NCBI GenBank assembly: GCA_964629635.1
Contig: CAZVQS010000002.1
Coordinates: 372,001 to 436,000 of the forward strand
DNA length: 64,000 nucleotides
Source of the DNA: YC2-FULL-38-9 sp964629635
Lineage (GTDB): Bacteria; Patescibacteriota; Microgenomatia; UBA1406; GWC2-37-13
Direction of reading: 5' to 3'
The translations under genes were made by a program, and so were the position numbers. The notes under the pieces were generated by a model, which saw only the letters and a list, made by a program, of their open reading frames with translations, did not search any database and was not told the origin of the DNA. Positions within the stretch are counted from its first letter, which is position 1, and each line of letters opens with the position of its first letter. Positions 40,503 to 49,783 of this stretch are shown in pieces.

Positions 40503-42176
40503 TCAGATCTGGATCACCTCCACCAGTATGAGCGGCCTTCTGCCGGTGCTTTTATAAAAATATTCCTCAAGGTCCGCAACCGCGTCGCGGCGCACCTTGT
40601 TGAGGTCCGCGATCTGCCCGTTGCCCGGTTTCAGCTTTTTTTCGACAATCCGCACCGCCTCGTCAAACAGGTCCTGTCCGAGTTTTTCATACACGAATCC
40701 GCGCGACAGGAGTTTTGGCCTGCCCGTCAGTTTGCCCGTATTGTCTACCGGAAGCATGGTGACGACGATACCTTCTGATGAGAGCGTCTTGCGGTCGCGC
40801 AGCACGATGTTACCTACGTCTCCCACTCCGTACGCGTCAACATAAATGTTGCGCGTCTCGATTTTCTCGCCCAAGGTAGCCCTTCCTTTTTCAAACCATA
40901 CGGTTTCTCCCTCCTGAAGGAGGAACACTGAATCGGGCTTGTTCCCGAGCTCTTCCGCAAGTTTCCGGTACTGCTGCTGGTGTCTGATGGTTCCGCCGAT
41001 CGGAATAAAATACTTCGGGTTGGTCAGGCGCATCATGAGCTTGAGATCCTCGCGGCTCCCGTGGCCTGACGCATGCAGCTCGTCCTGAATGTCCGAATAG
41101 ACCACGTCAGCTCCCTGGAGCGTCAGCTCTTCGATAAGCGCATACACTTCGTTTTCGTTTCCCGGTATCGGGTCCGACGATATGATCACGCGGTCCCCGG
41201 GTTTGATTTTCACGTACTTGTTCATTTTGTTGGCAAGCTTGGAAAGGGCTGAACCGTACTGGCCCTGGCTGCCCGCAACGATCAGGCACACTTTGTTTGG
41301 CGGCAGCGTCATCACTTCCTCTTCCTTTCCTACCAGATTGTAGGGGATAGGCAGGTAATTGATTTCCTTGGCAATGCGCGTGTTTTCGCGCATGGACCGG
41401 CCGAGAAACACGATCTTCCGGTTGAACTTGATCGCTGCCTCAACGCACTGCCTGATGCGGGAAATGTTTGATGAAAACGTCGTCATGATGAACTTGCCTT
41501 TGGTTTTGCGCATGGTATCCTCGAACGTGGAACCGACGATAGCCTCGGACAGTGTGAAACCGTCCCGTTCCGATCCGAGTGCATCCGAAAGAAGGCATAG
41601 GAGTCCGTCATGTCCCGCTTTCGTTATTTCGTAAAAGTTAGGCGGTTCGCCGTAGGGCGGCGTGAGGTCAAACTTGAAATCGGGCCCGTGGTACAGGGAT
41701 CCTATCGGCGTCTTGATGAGCATGTGCGCGGTATCGGGTATCGAATGGGTTACATGGATGAATTTCACCTTGAAGTTGCCGAAGGCGTATTCCTTATCGT
41801 AATCGACCCGCTCCACTTTCGCGGGAATGTCGAACTCCTCGAACTTGTGTTCGATAAAGGAGGCGGTCAGGTTGCTCGCATATATCGGCGGGCTCATGAG
41901 GTCCTTGTAATGGTAAGGAAGGGCGGACGTATGGTCCTCATGTCCGTGCGATACGAGGATTGCGCGGATTTTTTCGACCTTGTCCTTAAGATACGAGATG
42001 TCCGGAATGACGAAATCGACGCCGAGCTCCTTTTCAAGGGGAAACCCGATGCCGCAGTCGACAACGAGGATGTCCTCAAGCATGTCGTCTTTGTACAGTT
42101 CATACACGTACATGTTTTTGGTAACGCCTACTACCCCTCCGAGCGGGACAAAACGAAGTTTGAATTGTGGATCCAT
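40503..42176 (-). CDS. rnj: Ribonuclease J
   Basis: A 557-residue metallo-beta-lactamase/beta-CASP RNase. Metal motif SHGHEDH, HSIPDTAH, the LYHGPDFKFD strand (usually HTGDFK), beta-CASP region ASGHGSREDLKLM, and NPKYFIPIGGTIRHQ. The C-terminal domain (from about residue 450) is present. RNase J has 5'-3' exonuclease and endonuclease activity in mRNA decay and 16S maturation. It is divergent from the gene at 42243 and lies in an apparent operon with recR. Confidence 0.95.
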   Translation of the reverse strand: MDPQFKLRFVPLGGVVGVTKNMYVYELYKDDMLEDILVVDCGIGFPLEKELGVDFVIPDISYLKDKVEKIRAILVSHGHEDHTSALPYHYKDLMSPPIYASNLTASFIEHKFEEFDIPAKVERVDYDKEYAFGNFKVKFIHVTHSIPDTAHMLIKTPIGSLYHGPDFKFDLTPPYGEPPNFYEITKAGHDGLLCLLSDALGSERDGFTLSEAIVGSTFEDTMRKTKGKFIMTTFSSNISRIRQCVEAAIKFNRKIVFLGRSMRENTRIAKEINYLPIPYNLVGKEEEVMTLPPNKVCLIVAGSQGQYGSALSKLANKMNKYVKIKPGDRVIISSDPIPGNENEVYALIEELTLQGADVVYSDIQDELHASGHGSREDLKLMMRLTNPKYFIPIGGTIRHQQQYRKLAEELGNKPDSVFLLQEGETVWFEKGRATLGEKIETRNIYVDAYGVGDVGNIVLRDRKTLSSEGIVVTMLPVDNTGKLTGRPKLLSRGFVYEKLGQDLFDEAVRIVEKKLKPGNGQIADLNKVRRDAVADLEEYFYKSTGRRPLILVEVIQI

Positions 42177-42242
42177 AAGTGAGTGTTAAAAACCTGTCTT
42201 AATTTTAATAGCCTTATTATAGCATTTGCTATACTTAAATCG

Positions 42243-42545
42243 ATGAAGATCACGAAGAAAATCGTGCTAGAAAAGCTCGAGCTGGTGATGGACCCGGAAA
42301 TCCACATTTCCATCGTGGATCTCGGGCTCGTATACGACGTGATACTGAAAAAAGATACGGTGAAAATCGTCATGACGCTTACGACCATCGGGTGTCCTCT
42401 TTTTTCCCTCATCGAACAGGACGTGCGCGCGAAAATACGGGAATTGGGCTTCAGTGAAGACAAGATTGATCTGGAGCTCACCTTCGATCCGCCCTGGACC
42501 ATGGACCGGCTTTCCGAAAAAGGAAAGGCAATGTTGGGAATTTGA
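42243..42545 (+). CDS. MIP18/DUF59 (SufT/PaaD-like) protein
   Basis: A 100-residue DUF59 domain protein. The pattern MDPEIHISIVDLGLVYDV, VKIVMTLTTIGCPL with the conserved Cys, and VDLTFDPPW-like LELTFDPPWTMDRLSEKGK are diagnostic of this family, which takes part in Fe-S cluster assembly or transfer. TATACT lies 7 nt before the ATG (leaderless). The radical-SAM protein MtaB in this window would be a possible client. Confidence 0.88.
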   Translation: MKITKKIVLEKLELVMDPEIHISIVDLGLVYDVILKKDTVKIVMTLTTIGCPLFSLIEQDVRAKIRELGFSEDKIDLELTFDPPWTMDRLSEKGKAMLGI

Positions 42546-42559
42546 CGTACAATGAATAT

Positions 42560-43087
42560 ATGGCCAAAGGGAATCCATGGAATGATGCATTCGAACAGCT
42601 TGCGGAACTGGGCAGGTCCACTGTTAAACATACCGTCAATTCGGTCGGGGAAACATTTGATCCCCGCAAAATGGTCGAAAACTCCCTGGGAAAGAACGCT
42701 AAATCCAATGAGAACATGCAGAAGGAAATGAAGGAACTGCAGGAAAAAAAACCGAATGCAACTCCCCTTGATTTCGCAAAACTCCAGCAAAAATACGACG
42801 CGCAGGACAAAACGAAAACCGATGCGCTGAGAAACCGGCTGTTTCAGATGGTGAAGTCGGGTGAAGAAAAGGTCCAGGCGGAAAAAAAGCAGAAAGAAAC
42901 GGAAGGGGAGCGGCAAAAAGCATACGAAGAACACGAACAGAGGCGCCGCCAGCAGGAAAAACAAAAACAGCAGGCCGCATCTGCACCGCAGGGAAAAGAG
43001 CGCAAAAGCATCATGGGAGGAAAAAAGAAAAAACGCGGAGTGGAACCGTCGCCCGCCGAAATCAAGCCTTCGACCGGAAAACAGTAG
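42560..43087 (+). CDS. DUF5660-like CPR protein, second copy
   Basis: A 175-residue protein. The N-terminus (GNPWNDAFEQLAELGRSTVK) parallels GNPLESLKDFGSSTAQ of the protein at 3258-3881. A long charged coiled-coil region follows (about residues 50-140, rich in Glu, Lys, Gln). The C-terminus has a KSIMGGKKKKRG block and ends in KPSTGKQ. It probably belongs to the same CPR family of unknown function. TACAAT lies 6 nt before the ATG. Confidence 0.55.
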   Translation: MAKGNPWNDAFEQLAELGRSTVKHTVNSVGETFDPRKMVENSLGKNAKSNENMQKEMKELQEKKPNATPLDFAKLQQKYDAQDKTKTDALRNRLFQMVKSGEEKVQAEKKQKETEGERQKAYEEHEQRRRQQEKQKQQAASAPQGKERKSIMGGKKKKRGVEPSPAEIKPSTGKQ

Positions 43088-43137
43088 TGTTTCGCATTTC
43101 TCTCCTGTTTATAATAATCTTATAGTATAATGGGTAA

Positions 43138-43524
43138 ATGGACGTTCTTAAGGCCGTACCGGAAAAGTATCGAGCCCCCGTGGAAAAAACCGTAAAACCT
43201 ATAGCGATAGCTGCGCTCGGTATGGCAACAACCCTTGGGTGCAAAGCGAGCGAACTTACAGCTACGATGCCTGACGCGTTGTACGGAGCGGCAAGCGGAT
43301 TCGTCGGCACGATGCTAATTGAACTTGAACTCGGTGAAGGACGTCTTGTCAGTTATGCGATGACTAAAACGAAAAGCTGCGGTCTGGGCTTGCTCAGCAT
43401 GGGTGTTTTCTTCGGTCCCCCTTTAGCGGTTAGTGCTGTCGCCGCCGAATATCCGGGTGTCGGATATGCCGCACTTGCGATCCCGCTCGTTGTGGGGTTC
43501 ATGCATCTCGCTTCGCGCCGCTGA
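43138..43524 (+). CDS. Small membrane protein, unknown
   Basis: A 128-residue protein with about three hydrophobic segments (residues about 20-36, 55-70, 78-120) and two Cys near helix ends. No family recognised. TATAAT lies 6 nt before the ATG, in the leaderless pattern. It follows the DUF5660-like gene on the same strand, 50 nt downstream. It could be a small channel or membrane anchor, but nothing in the sequence says so. Confidence 0.55.
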   Translation: MDVLKAVPEKYRAPVEKTVKPIAIAALGMATTLGCKASELTATMPDALYGAASGFVGTMLIELELGEGRLVSYAMTKTKSCGLGLLSMGVFFGPPLAVSAVAAEYPGVGYAALAIPLVVGFMHLASRR

Positions 43525-43584
43525 TCGCTACTCCCGCATCATAATGTCCCATGTCTTCATCGCCGTGTTATAATGGAGTCTTGA

Positions 43585-43658
43585 CGGGATGTAGTTCAGA
43601 TGGCTAGAACATACGGTTCGGGACCGTAAGGTCGGCGGTTCAAGTCCGCCCATCCCGA
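43585..43658 (+). tRNA. tRNA-Pro (CGG)
   Basis: Acceptor CGGGATG pairs with CATCCCG, starting with C1 as is usual for tRNA-Pro; the discriminator is A. Anticodon stem TACGG/CCGTA encloses TTCGGGA, giving anticodon CGG (43619-43621). T loop GGTTCAAGTCC. CCA is not encoded. TATAAT at 43569-43574 is placed for a start near 43581. Confidence 0.93.
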
Positions 43659-43703
43659 CACTTTTACACGCTCCGGTTCTTTGGAGCGGTGTCGGTTTCC
43701 TGC

Positions 43704-44660
43704 CTAAAGGGCATTAAGCTCCCCGAGTATGGGGAAAAAGAACGTATCCGAAAGGAGCGTGAGAAGCTCTTTCTTCTTTGCCGCATCCATCGCGCCCGGA
43801 ACCTCAACGACAAACGCCCGTTTGATGTTGCCTATGCCGATGCTTTTGAGATACACGAGATACATTTCAAGCGTGTTATCAAGCGTCCGGTTTCCGTTCC
43901 GGTCATACGCGGACTGGCGGATGAGGCCGTTTCGCACCCTGTTCCCGAGCGCCGGATCGTCGATACCGGAAAACAGATCGAATCCGTACTTGCGGCAACA
44001 GCCGCGGAACACGTCAAACTGAGCATCGACCGACCGGTCTAAAGGGTCATCCGGCCGCTCCCTGACGTCATACACATACAATCCGTCCCGTTTTTTAGCG
44101 AAGGGAAGTTTTCCGAGCAGTCCGGTCCGCTTGCCGCGGTCGCGGTCTTCATGCACGGACACCATAACTTCGACCTCCGGATGGTCCCGCACGAGCATCA
44201 GCTGCATTTTCGCCGGACCGTACGGTATCTCCGCGATCGCTTCATTCCAGTTTTGGGGAATATGGCCGTTGGGCACGAACTGGCGGTTCAGATCAATCTC
44301 GATTCCCGGCACGCCCCGGCCGGACACGACACGCGGCCCGTAAAGCGTCGCATGTTCTTCATGCGCCGGTACGGTATAGGTTCTCAAGTTCATGCGGGAT
44401 GCCAGCTCATGGCTGTCCCACGCCTCAACGCGGGAAAAGGGATACTGGCGGTTCACTTCTTCCTGGACAAAGGCGCTCTCGCTTTCATCGCCGTGGGAAG
44501 ATCCGTACCAGACGGATTTGGCGGGGAGGCTGTCATGGATGATGGTCTGGAACCGGAGCCGTTCAAGATTGTACCGGTGTTCAGGAAACGGAGCGGACAA
44601 CTGCTTGATTCCTTCCTCCGTTGCAACATATGCGGCGTTCCTGTTGATCCGTTCGCTCAT
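43704..44660 (-). CDS. M14-like zinc carboxypeptidase/deacylase
   Basis: A 318-residue protein with a likely M14/AstE-type zinc site: GSSHGDESES (His and Glu ligands), DLNRQF (the NR substrate-binding pair) and VSVHED (third His ligand). The group includes carboxypeptidases and succinylglutamate desuccinylase/aspartoacylase. The catalytic Glu is probably in the C-terminal part but cannot be fixed by eye. No signal peptide, so cytoplasmic. Start ATG 44660 is chosen because the upstream extension is unlike the domain and overlaps the divergent gene at 44743. Confidence 0.6.
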   Translation of the reverse strand: MSERINRNAAYVATEEGIKQLSAPFPEHRYNLERLRFQTIIHDSLPAKSVWYGSSHGDESESAFVQEEVNRQYPFSRVEAWDSHELASRMNLRTYTVPAHEEHATLYGPRVVSGRGVPGIEIDLNRQFVPNGHIPQNWNEAIAEIPYGPAKMQLMLVRDHPEVEVMVSVHEDRDRGKRTGLLGKLPFAKKRDGLYVYDVRERPDDPLDRSVDAQFDVFRGCCRKYGFDLFSGIDDPALGNRVRNGLIRQSAYDRNGNRTLDNTLEMYLVYLKSIGIGNIKRAFVVEVPGAMDAAKKKELLTLLSDTFFFPILGELNAL

Positions 44661-44742
44661 AGGAATTCCTATTATAAGGGATAGGGTTTGCCCGTAAAAC
44701 GGTAATAATTGAGTTTGGTGCAGCCTTAAGGTACAATAAGCT

Positions 44743-45516
44743 ATGGATTTTTCGCTCCTCACCTATAATACGCTCCTCAGCGATGCGGTAGCGGGCCTCG
44801 AAAAAATCTGCGCACAGAAGAATCCCGACATCATCTGCCTCCAGGAAGTCGATACGACGCCCGACACCTTCGCCAAAATCGAGAAACTCGGGTACCGCCT
44901 GGCCGATTTTTCCAACGCTTTCGTGAAATTCGGGCGCATATACGGGGTGGCGACATTCTACCGCGAAAGCATGTTCGAATTCGTCGAATCTAAGGTCATT
45001 TTCCTTCCGAAAGGCGTCATCGAAATCGTCGCGTTCATCCTGCGGATATTCCAGTCGGGATTAAGGAAGCGGACCGTCCTCAGGACCGATTTTGTGCTGA
45101 AAGGATCAAAAAAAGAACTGACCGTGTACAATATCCATCTTTCTGCCCACGGCACCAACCATATCCGCCTCAAGCAGATCAAAACCACGCTCGACGACGT
45201 GAAGCTGAACGAGACTGCGGATCCGACCATCCTGACCGGCGATTTCAATTACCCGATCGGAAGAAAACGACTCGAGGAGCTCCTGCACACCTATGATTTC
45301 AAGGAAGCGACCAACACGATATTTTTCACCATGGGCGGCTGGCTCAAGCATTATACTTTTTTCGAGAAAATTTTTGCGGGACCGTTCTTCAAGATTATGA
45401 AACACCGCCTCAAACTGGATTACGTGTTCTACAAAAACCTGAAATCCCGTTCCGCGGAAAAAATCGACGCGCAGTACTCCGATCATTACCCGGTATTTGC
45501 CCGTTTCACGCTCTGA
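44743..45516 (+). CDS. Endonuclease/exonuclease/phosphatase family protein
   Basis: A 257-residue EEP-superfamily hydrolase. Motifs in order: LTYNTLL, IICLQEVD (metal Glu), VYNIHLSAHG (His), LTGDFN (Asp, Asn), LDYVFY and YSDHYPVFA (Asp-His pair). It could act on DNA, inositol phosphates or phospholipids; the substrate is not predictable. TACAAT lies 5 nt before the ATG (leaderless). cysS starts 22 nt downstream. Confidence 0.88.
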   Translation: MDFSLLTYNTLLSDAVAGLEKICAQKNPDIICLQEVDTTPDTFAKIEKLGYRLADFSNAFVKFGRIYGVATFYRESMFEFVESKVIFLPKGVIEIVAFILRIFQSGLRKRTVLRTDFVLKGSKKELTVYNIHLSAHGTNHIRLKQIKTTLDDVKLNETADPTILTGDFNYPIGRKRLEELLHTYDFKEATNTIFFTMGGWLKHYTFFEKIFAGPFFKIMKHRLKLDYVFYKNLKSRSAEKIDAQYSDHYPVFARFTL

Positions 45517-45538
45517 AGGGTTTGTTATACTAAATACC

Positions 45539-46945
45539 ATGAAGCTCTACAACACGCTCACGCGCACCATCGAGGAATTCAAGCCGATCGAGGAAGGACG
45601 CGTCCGTTTCTACCAGTGCGGCCCCACCGTTTACTGGGTGCAGCACATCGGGAACCTACGTGCCATGATCTGGGCGGACCTCATCAGGAGGTCTTTTGAG
45701 TACGCCGGATACAAAGTCCACTTCGTGCGCAACTACACGGATGTGGGACACCTGACGTCCGATGCCGACGAAGGCGAAGATAAGATGGAAAAAGGCGCAA
45801 AACGCGAAGGAAAGACTCCCGCGGAAATTGCCGAGAAATACATGGACATCTTCGAAAACGACATACAGGCGCTCAATACGGAGCCGATGGAAGGAATAAA
45901 CAAGCCCCGCGCCACCGGCTACATCGAAGGCATGATCGAAATGGTGCAGACGCTTCTTCAATCAGGTCATGCATACCGGACGGAATACGCAATATACTTT
46001 GACGTATCGACGTTCCCCGCATATAACCGCCTCAACCGCCAAAACATAGACCTCAACGAAAAGGGCAGGGGAAAAGGAACGGTGGAAGACCCGGGGAAAC
46101 GACACTTTGCGGATTTCGCGCTCTGGTTTTTCAAAAAGGGCGCTCATAAAAACGCGGTCCAGACCTGGCCTTCCCCCTGGGGCGAAGGATTTCCGGGCTG
46201 GCATATCGAGTGCTCGGTCATGTCAAGGGAAATCCTCGGCAAAACCATTGACGTGCATATGGGGGGAGTAGAGCATATCCCGGTGCATCATACCAATGAA
46301 ATCGCGCAGAGCGAAACCGCTAACGGCGTTCCCTTCGTGCATTACTGGATACACAATGAACACCTCAACGTGAACAACGAAAAAATGGCGAAATCCCAGG
46401 GGACGGGTTTCACCCTTCAGGAAATCACGGAAAAGGGCTTTGATCCGCTGGATCTGCGTTATTTTTTTCTCCAGGCCCATTACCGCTCGAAGCAGAATTT
46501 TACCTGGGAGGCGCTTGGCGCATCGAAGGAAGGTCATAAAAGACTGAAAGAACAGATTGTCCAATTGAAAAACGCACCCCCCGCACAGGTGACGGATGAG
46601 TCGGCGCGCCTCAAGGAGGAGTATATGCGCCGCTTCCGGGATGATGTGACAACCGACTTCCAGATTCCGCAGGCTTTAGCACTGCTTTGGGATATGTTGA
46701 AATCCAGCCTCGATCCGAAATCGAAATATGAACTCGCATTGCAGTTCGACCGCGTTCTCGGGCTCAGGCTTGATGAAATTAATTCCGGGGAAATCCCCGC
46801 CGAAATAGTTGAACTTGCCAAACGCCGACAACAGGCGAAGACAGCCAGGGATTTCAAGACAGCCGACGGACTGAGAAATCTCATCGAACAAAAGGGCTAT
46901 ACGGTCGAGGATACCAAGGAGGGATATCACATAAAACGCACCTGA
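45539..46945 (+). CDS. cysS: Cysteinyl-tRNA synthetase
   Basis: A 468-residue class I synthetase. The zinc and active-site motif CGPTVY, HIGN (HIGH), WHIECSVMS (zinc ligands Cys/His), HHTNEIAQSE and KMAKS (KMSKS) are all present. Length is normal. TATACT lies 7 nt before ATG 45539. The Mur-ligase-like gene follows 1 nt after the stop. Confidence 0.96.
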   Translation: MKLYNTLTRTIEEFKPIEEGRVRFYQCGPTVYWVQHIGNLRAMIWADLIRRSFEYAGYKVHFVRNYTDVGHLTSDADEGEDKMEKGAKREGKTPAEIAEKYMDIFENDIQALNTEPMEGINKPRATGYIEGMIEMVQTLLQSGHAYRTEYAIYFDVSTFPAYNRLNRQNIDLNEKGRGKGTVEDPGKRHFADFALWFFKKGAHKNAVQTWPSPWGEGFPGWHIECSVMSREILGKTIDVHMGGVEHIPVHHTNEIAQSETANGVPFVHYWIHNEHLNVNNEKMAKSQGTGFTLQEITEKGFDPLDLRYFFLQAHYRSKQNFTWEALGASKEGHKRLKEQIVQLKNAPPAQVTDESARLKEEYMRRFRDDVTTDFQIPQALALLWDMLKSSLDPKSKYELALQFDRVLGLRLDEINSGEIPAEIVELAKRRQQAKTARDFKTADGLRNLIEQKGYTVEDTKEGYHIKRT

Positions 46946-46946
46946 C

Positions 46947-48203
46947 ATGGCCTACAAACCCAATCCCCTCAAACAGCTCTTTCATGCCTCAAGAAGAACC
47001 GCAGCCAAAGCCTGGCTTTCCCTTATGCCCGCGGTCCAGATCGCAATAACCGGCTCGCAGGGAAAAACCAATGCGTCCTCCGCGCTGTACCATATCCTTT
47101 CCTCGCTCGCTTTGACCGTCCGCACCGACCTGAATCTGGATACCGTCTATAACGTACCGATAACGGCCCTCAAAATCCGGCCGGCAACCCGCTGTTGCGT
47201 ATTCGAGCTGGGCATCGACCATATCGGCGAAATGGACCTCCATTTGGGCATCGTACGGCCAAAAATAGCCATTGTTACCGGCGTTTCACCGGTCCACACC
47301 GACGCGGAACACCTTGGCTCCTTCCAAAATCTCCTCAGGGAAAAGGGGAAACTGGTCCAGTCGCTGCCGGAAAACGGGACCGCGATCCTCAACGGGGACA
47401 ATCCCGACGTGAGGAAAATGGCCCGCCGTACGAAAGCGAGGACTGTCTTTTACGGGACCGGTCCGGAAAACGATATTGTCTCCTCTGGTATATCGGTCAA
47501 CCTCAGCGGTACCCGATTCACCGTTACCGATCGGGTGTTCGAAAAGGGCAAACGGTTTAGCGTCCAAGTCCCGCTTGTCGGCAGGCACAACGCATATACC
47601 CTTATGGCAGCTTATGCGGTGTACCGCACGCTCGGTTATGCGGACACGCAGCGGTTTGTTCAGCTCTCATCCGGCCTGAATCCGCTTGCCGGCCGTATGA
47701 GCGTCGAACCCGGACCGCTCGGCGCCACCCTGCTTAATGACTCGCTGCGCGCCAATCCCGCTTCCGTCACCTCCGGACTGGAAACCGTATCGCAGCTGTC
47801 GGCGCCTGGCCGGAAAATCGCGGTGCTTGCGGAAATGGGCGAGCTTGAAAATCCCGGACAGGAGCATGAAAAGATCGGCAGGCTCATTGCAGGACTGGAT
47901 CTGGATTATGTGGTGGGGATCGGCCCGCTCCATAAACATACGATACGGGGGGCGCGTGCCGGCGGGTTCCCGGATAACAGGATAGCCCTTGCGCGCGACG
48001 TGAAGGAAGCGGCATCTGTTTTAAATACGGTAATCCGGAAAAACGACCTCCTGTATGTGAAAGGATCGCTTCTGAGGCACGTCGAGCGTGTGCTGATGCT
48101 TCTTGAAGGGAAAAAGGTGGTCTGTGAAGCGGTCACCTGCCCGTTTTACCATCACTGTCCGGAGTGTCCGTACCTCATGACCGGATACCCGCCTAAAAGT
48201 TGA
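46947..48203 (+). CDS. MurF-like Mur ligase with C-terminal Cys cluster
   Basis: A 418-residue Mur ligase family protein, closest by pattern to MurF (UDP-MurNAc-tripeptide:D-Ala-D-Ala ligase). ATP loop ITGSQGKTNASS, GIDHIGEMDLH, VTGVSPVHTDAEHLGS, GRHNAYTLMAAYAVY and NDSLRANPASV are in family order. The N-terminal UDP-binding domain of MurF (about 80 aa) is mostly missing. The C-terminus adds a cysteine cluster C393-x4-C398-x5-C404-x2-C407, unlike ordinary MurF. It probably acts in peptidoglycan precursor synthesis, alongside PBP and MreB. Confidence 0.8.
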   Translation: MAYKPNPLKQLFHASRRTAAKAWLSLMPAVQIAITGSQGKTNASSALYHILSSLALTVRTDLNLDTVYNVPITALKIRPATRCCVFELGIDHIGEMDLHLGIVRPKIAIVTGVSPVHTDAEHLGSFQNLLREKGKLVQSLPENGTAILNGDNPDVRKMARRTKARTVFYGTGPENDIVSSGISVNLSGTRFTVTDRVFEKGKRFSVQVPLVGRHNAYTLMAAYAVYRTLGYADTQRFVQLSSGLNPLAGRMSVEPGPLGATLLNDSLRANPASVTSGLETVSQLSAPGRKIAVLAEMGELENPGQEHEKIGRLIAGLDLDYVVGIGPLHKHTIRGARAGGFPDNRIALARDVKEAASVLNTVIRKNDLLYVKGSLLRHVERVLMLLEGKKVVCEAVTCPFYHHCPECPYLMTGYPPKS

Positions 48204-48795
48204 GGTTTTTCACCTCAATACACCGGTCTCCCTCGTAGACAAGTTTCACGATACCCGATTTCGGGATATACGCGCCGTGTGAGAGGAGGGGGTGGCCACC
48301 GTCAACCGGCTTGCCCTCCTCCCGGCACTTCGTGACCATGATGGGATCCCCATGCGATACAAAAACAACCGACTTTCCCTTGTGCGCTGCGAGTACTTTG
48401 CGTATGAACCGTTTTACCCGGCGGTACACGTGTTCGGAAGTTTCCCCGCCTGCCGCCAGATGGGGAGGGTATTGGTAGGTGTCACCGTACTGGTCAATTT
48501 CATCGGTTATTGCTTCGGGTTTTCCCTGAATGCCGGGTGCGTACACTTCCATAAGGCATTTGGTGAAAACGACGGGAACCCCCCACATCCGGGACAGGAT
48601 CCGCGCGGACTGTTTCGTGCGTAAAATGGGGCTTGCGTAGATGATGGCGATGTCTTTAGTTTGAAGAAGCCGGGCGGATTGTTCCATATCCTGCCTGCCT
48701 TTGGCGGAAAGGGGGAATCCCTTGAGGCGGGACGGCATGATGCCGCCGGGATTTTCGTATTCGCCGTGGCGCACGAGATATATGGCGGTTAACAT
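48193..48795 (-). CDS. Histidine phosphatase family protein
   Basis: A 200-residue phosphoglycerate-mutase-like phosphatase. The RHG motif is LVRHGEY with the phospho-His, later ASPILRTKQSA, and VVFVSHGDPIM with the second His. Substrates in the family range from sugar phosphates to proteins. ATG 48795 starts directly at the first strand; a longer frame to 48954 adds a Lys-rich, non-conserved extension. It overlaps the convergent Mur-ligase-like gene by 11 nt. Confidence 0.85.
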   Translation of the reverse strand: MLTAIYLVRHGEYENPGGIMPSRLKGFPLSAKGRQDMEQSARLLQTKDIAIIYASPILRTKQSARILSRMWGVPVVFTKCLMEVYAPGIQGKPEAITDEIDQYGDTYQYPPHLAAGGETSEHVYRRVKRFIRKVLAAHKGKSVVFVSHGDPIMVTKCREEGKPVDGGHPLLSHGAYIPKSGIVKLVYEGDRCIEVKNLNF

Positions 48796-48968
48796 GGGTA
48801 AAAGGTGCGTGCGGCCAATAACAGCATGCCTGCACCAGTAATAGAGTGTACCGCAATTAATCCCGCCCTTCAATTCTAACCTCGGAGGTTGCTTGAGGCC
48901 AATTTTACTGATTTTCCGCCGTTTTATTTGTTTGCACCTCTTTTTCCGGTTCAAACCGGCGCCTTGTT

Positions 48969-48997
48969 TTGACTTTTCGGGTGTTTCAATATATAAT
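48969..48997 (+). promoter_or_regulatory. Promoter of the DUF2294 gene
   Basis: TTGACT (48969-48974), a 17-nt spacer and TATAAT (48992-48997) predict a start near 49004. That lies downstream of the GTG at 49000, arguing against that start codon. Confidence 0.7.
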
Positions 48998-49035
48998 CGG
49001 TGTGTATTTATAAAAAAATTATTTCACCCATCTCT

Positions 49036-49407
49036 TTGAAACGCACCAAAGGTCAGGTGGAAGACGAACTTGCGAAGGCCTTCATTCAGTTTTACGTGAA
49101 AAAGCTTGGGTCAGGCCCCAAGAACGCGAAGGTTTATATCATGGATGACATGATCATAGCCCGGCTGAAAGGAAGGCTGCATCCGCTGGAGGAGTTCCTG
49201 CTGCAGGAAAAGAAGGGAATCGAGCTCGTCAAGCACATCAGGAAGACGATCCAGGAGGCGACTTTCAAGGATCTGAACGGAATAATCAAGGATATCGTCG
49301 GGTGCAATGTGGTCAGCTTCCACAGCGATTCAAGCACGAGAACGGGCGAACGGTTCGAAATATTCATCGTAGACAAGGATTTGGGAGAGGTTTTCGGTCA
49401 ATCGTGA
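49036..49407 (+). CDS. DUF2294 family protein
   Basis: A roughly 123-residue protein matching DUF2294: GSGPKNAKVYIMDDMIIARLKG, a central helix pair, and VVSFHSDSSTRTGERFEIFIVDKDL. Function in the family is unclear. The start is uncertain: the frame is open back to GTG 49000, but the promoter would initiate near 49004 and the family homology begins about 49040, so TTG 49036 is the better choice. No SD is visible. Confidence 0.8.
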   Translation: MKRTKGQVEDELAKAFIQFYVKKLGSGPKNAKVYIMDDMIIARLKGRLHPLEEFLLQEKKGIELVKHIRKTIQEATFKDLNGIIKDIVGCNVVSFHSDSSTRTGERFEIFIVDKDLGEVFGQS

Positions 49408-49531
49408 GGGCGCGCAAAATGTAACCATCCGGTTTGCGGGCATTCACAGCATCTTCATCACAGGCAGTCGGAAAAAAACCCGGTCTCCGGGTCGTTTGAA
49501 GAACGCCACGGTTCGTTGTTTCCTTATTCGT

Positions 49532-49750
49532 ATGGAAAAACAATTCTGGCGTCAGTTTTCCTGGGGATTTTTCATCGTCAACACGCTCTGCGTGTTCTCC
49601 CTGTTTGAGTTTTTCATCCTCGGCAAACCGTACATCACTATTTTTATCCTTATATTTTCGGTTACCCTGTATTTCAACCGGAAGCTACTGTTCCGGAAAA
49701 AGACGGCCCATCCTGTGAAATCGGAGTCTGCGAATGCTTCAAATAACTGA
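49532..49750 (+). CDS. Small two-helix membrane protein
   Basis: A 72-residue protein with two hydrophobic segments (about residues 10-29 and 33-50) and a basic, Ser-rich C-terminus, so both ends are probably cytoplasmic. No family recognised. ATG 49532 lies close after a TATTC-type hexamer. It precedes hisS by 33 nt. Between 49408 and 49531 there is a small hairpin (ACCCGG/CCGGGT around 49480) and no gene. Confidence 0.5.
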   Translation: MEKQFWRQFSWGFFIVNTLCVFSLFEFFILGKPYITIFILIFSVTLYFNRKLLFRKKTAHPVKSESANASNN

Positions 49751-49783
49751 TACGCCCTCCCGTTTTTCTTGTATAATGAACCC

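Noticed and set aside
49000..49035. GTG 49000 as the start of the DUF2294 gene
   Set aside because: The promoter at 48969-48997 would start transcription downstream of it, and the family similarity begins later.
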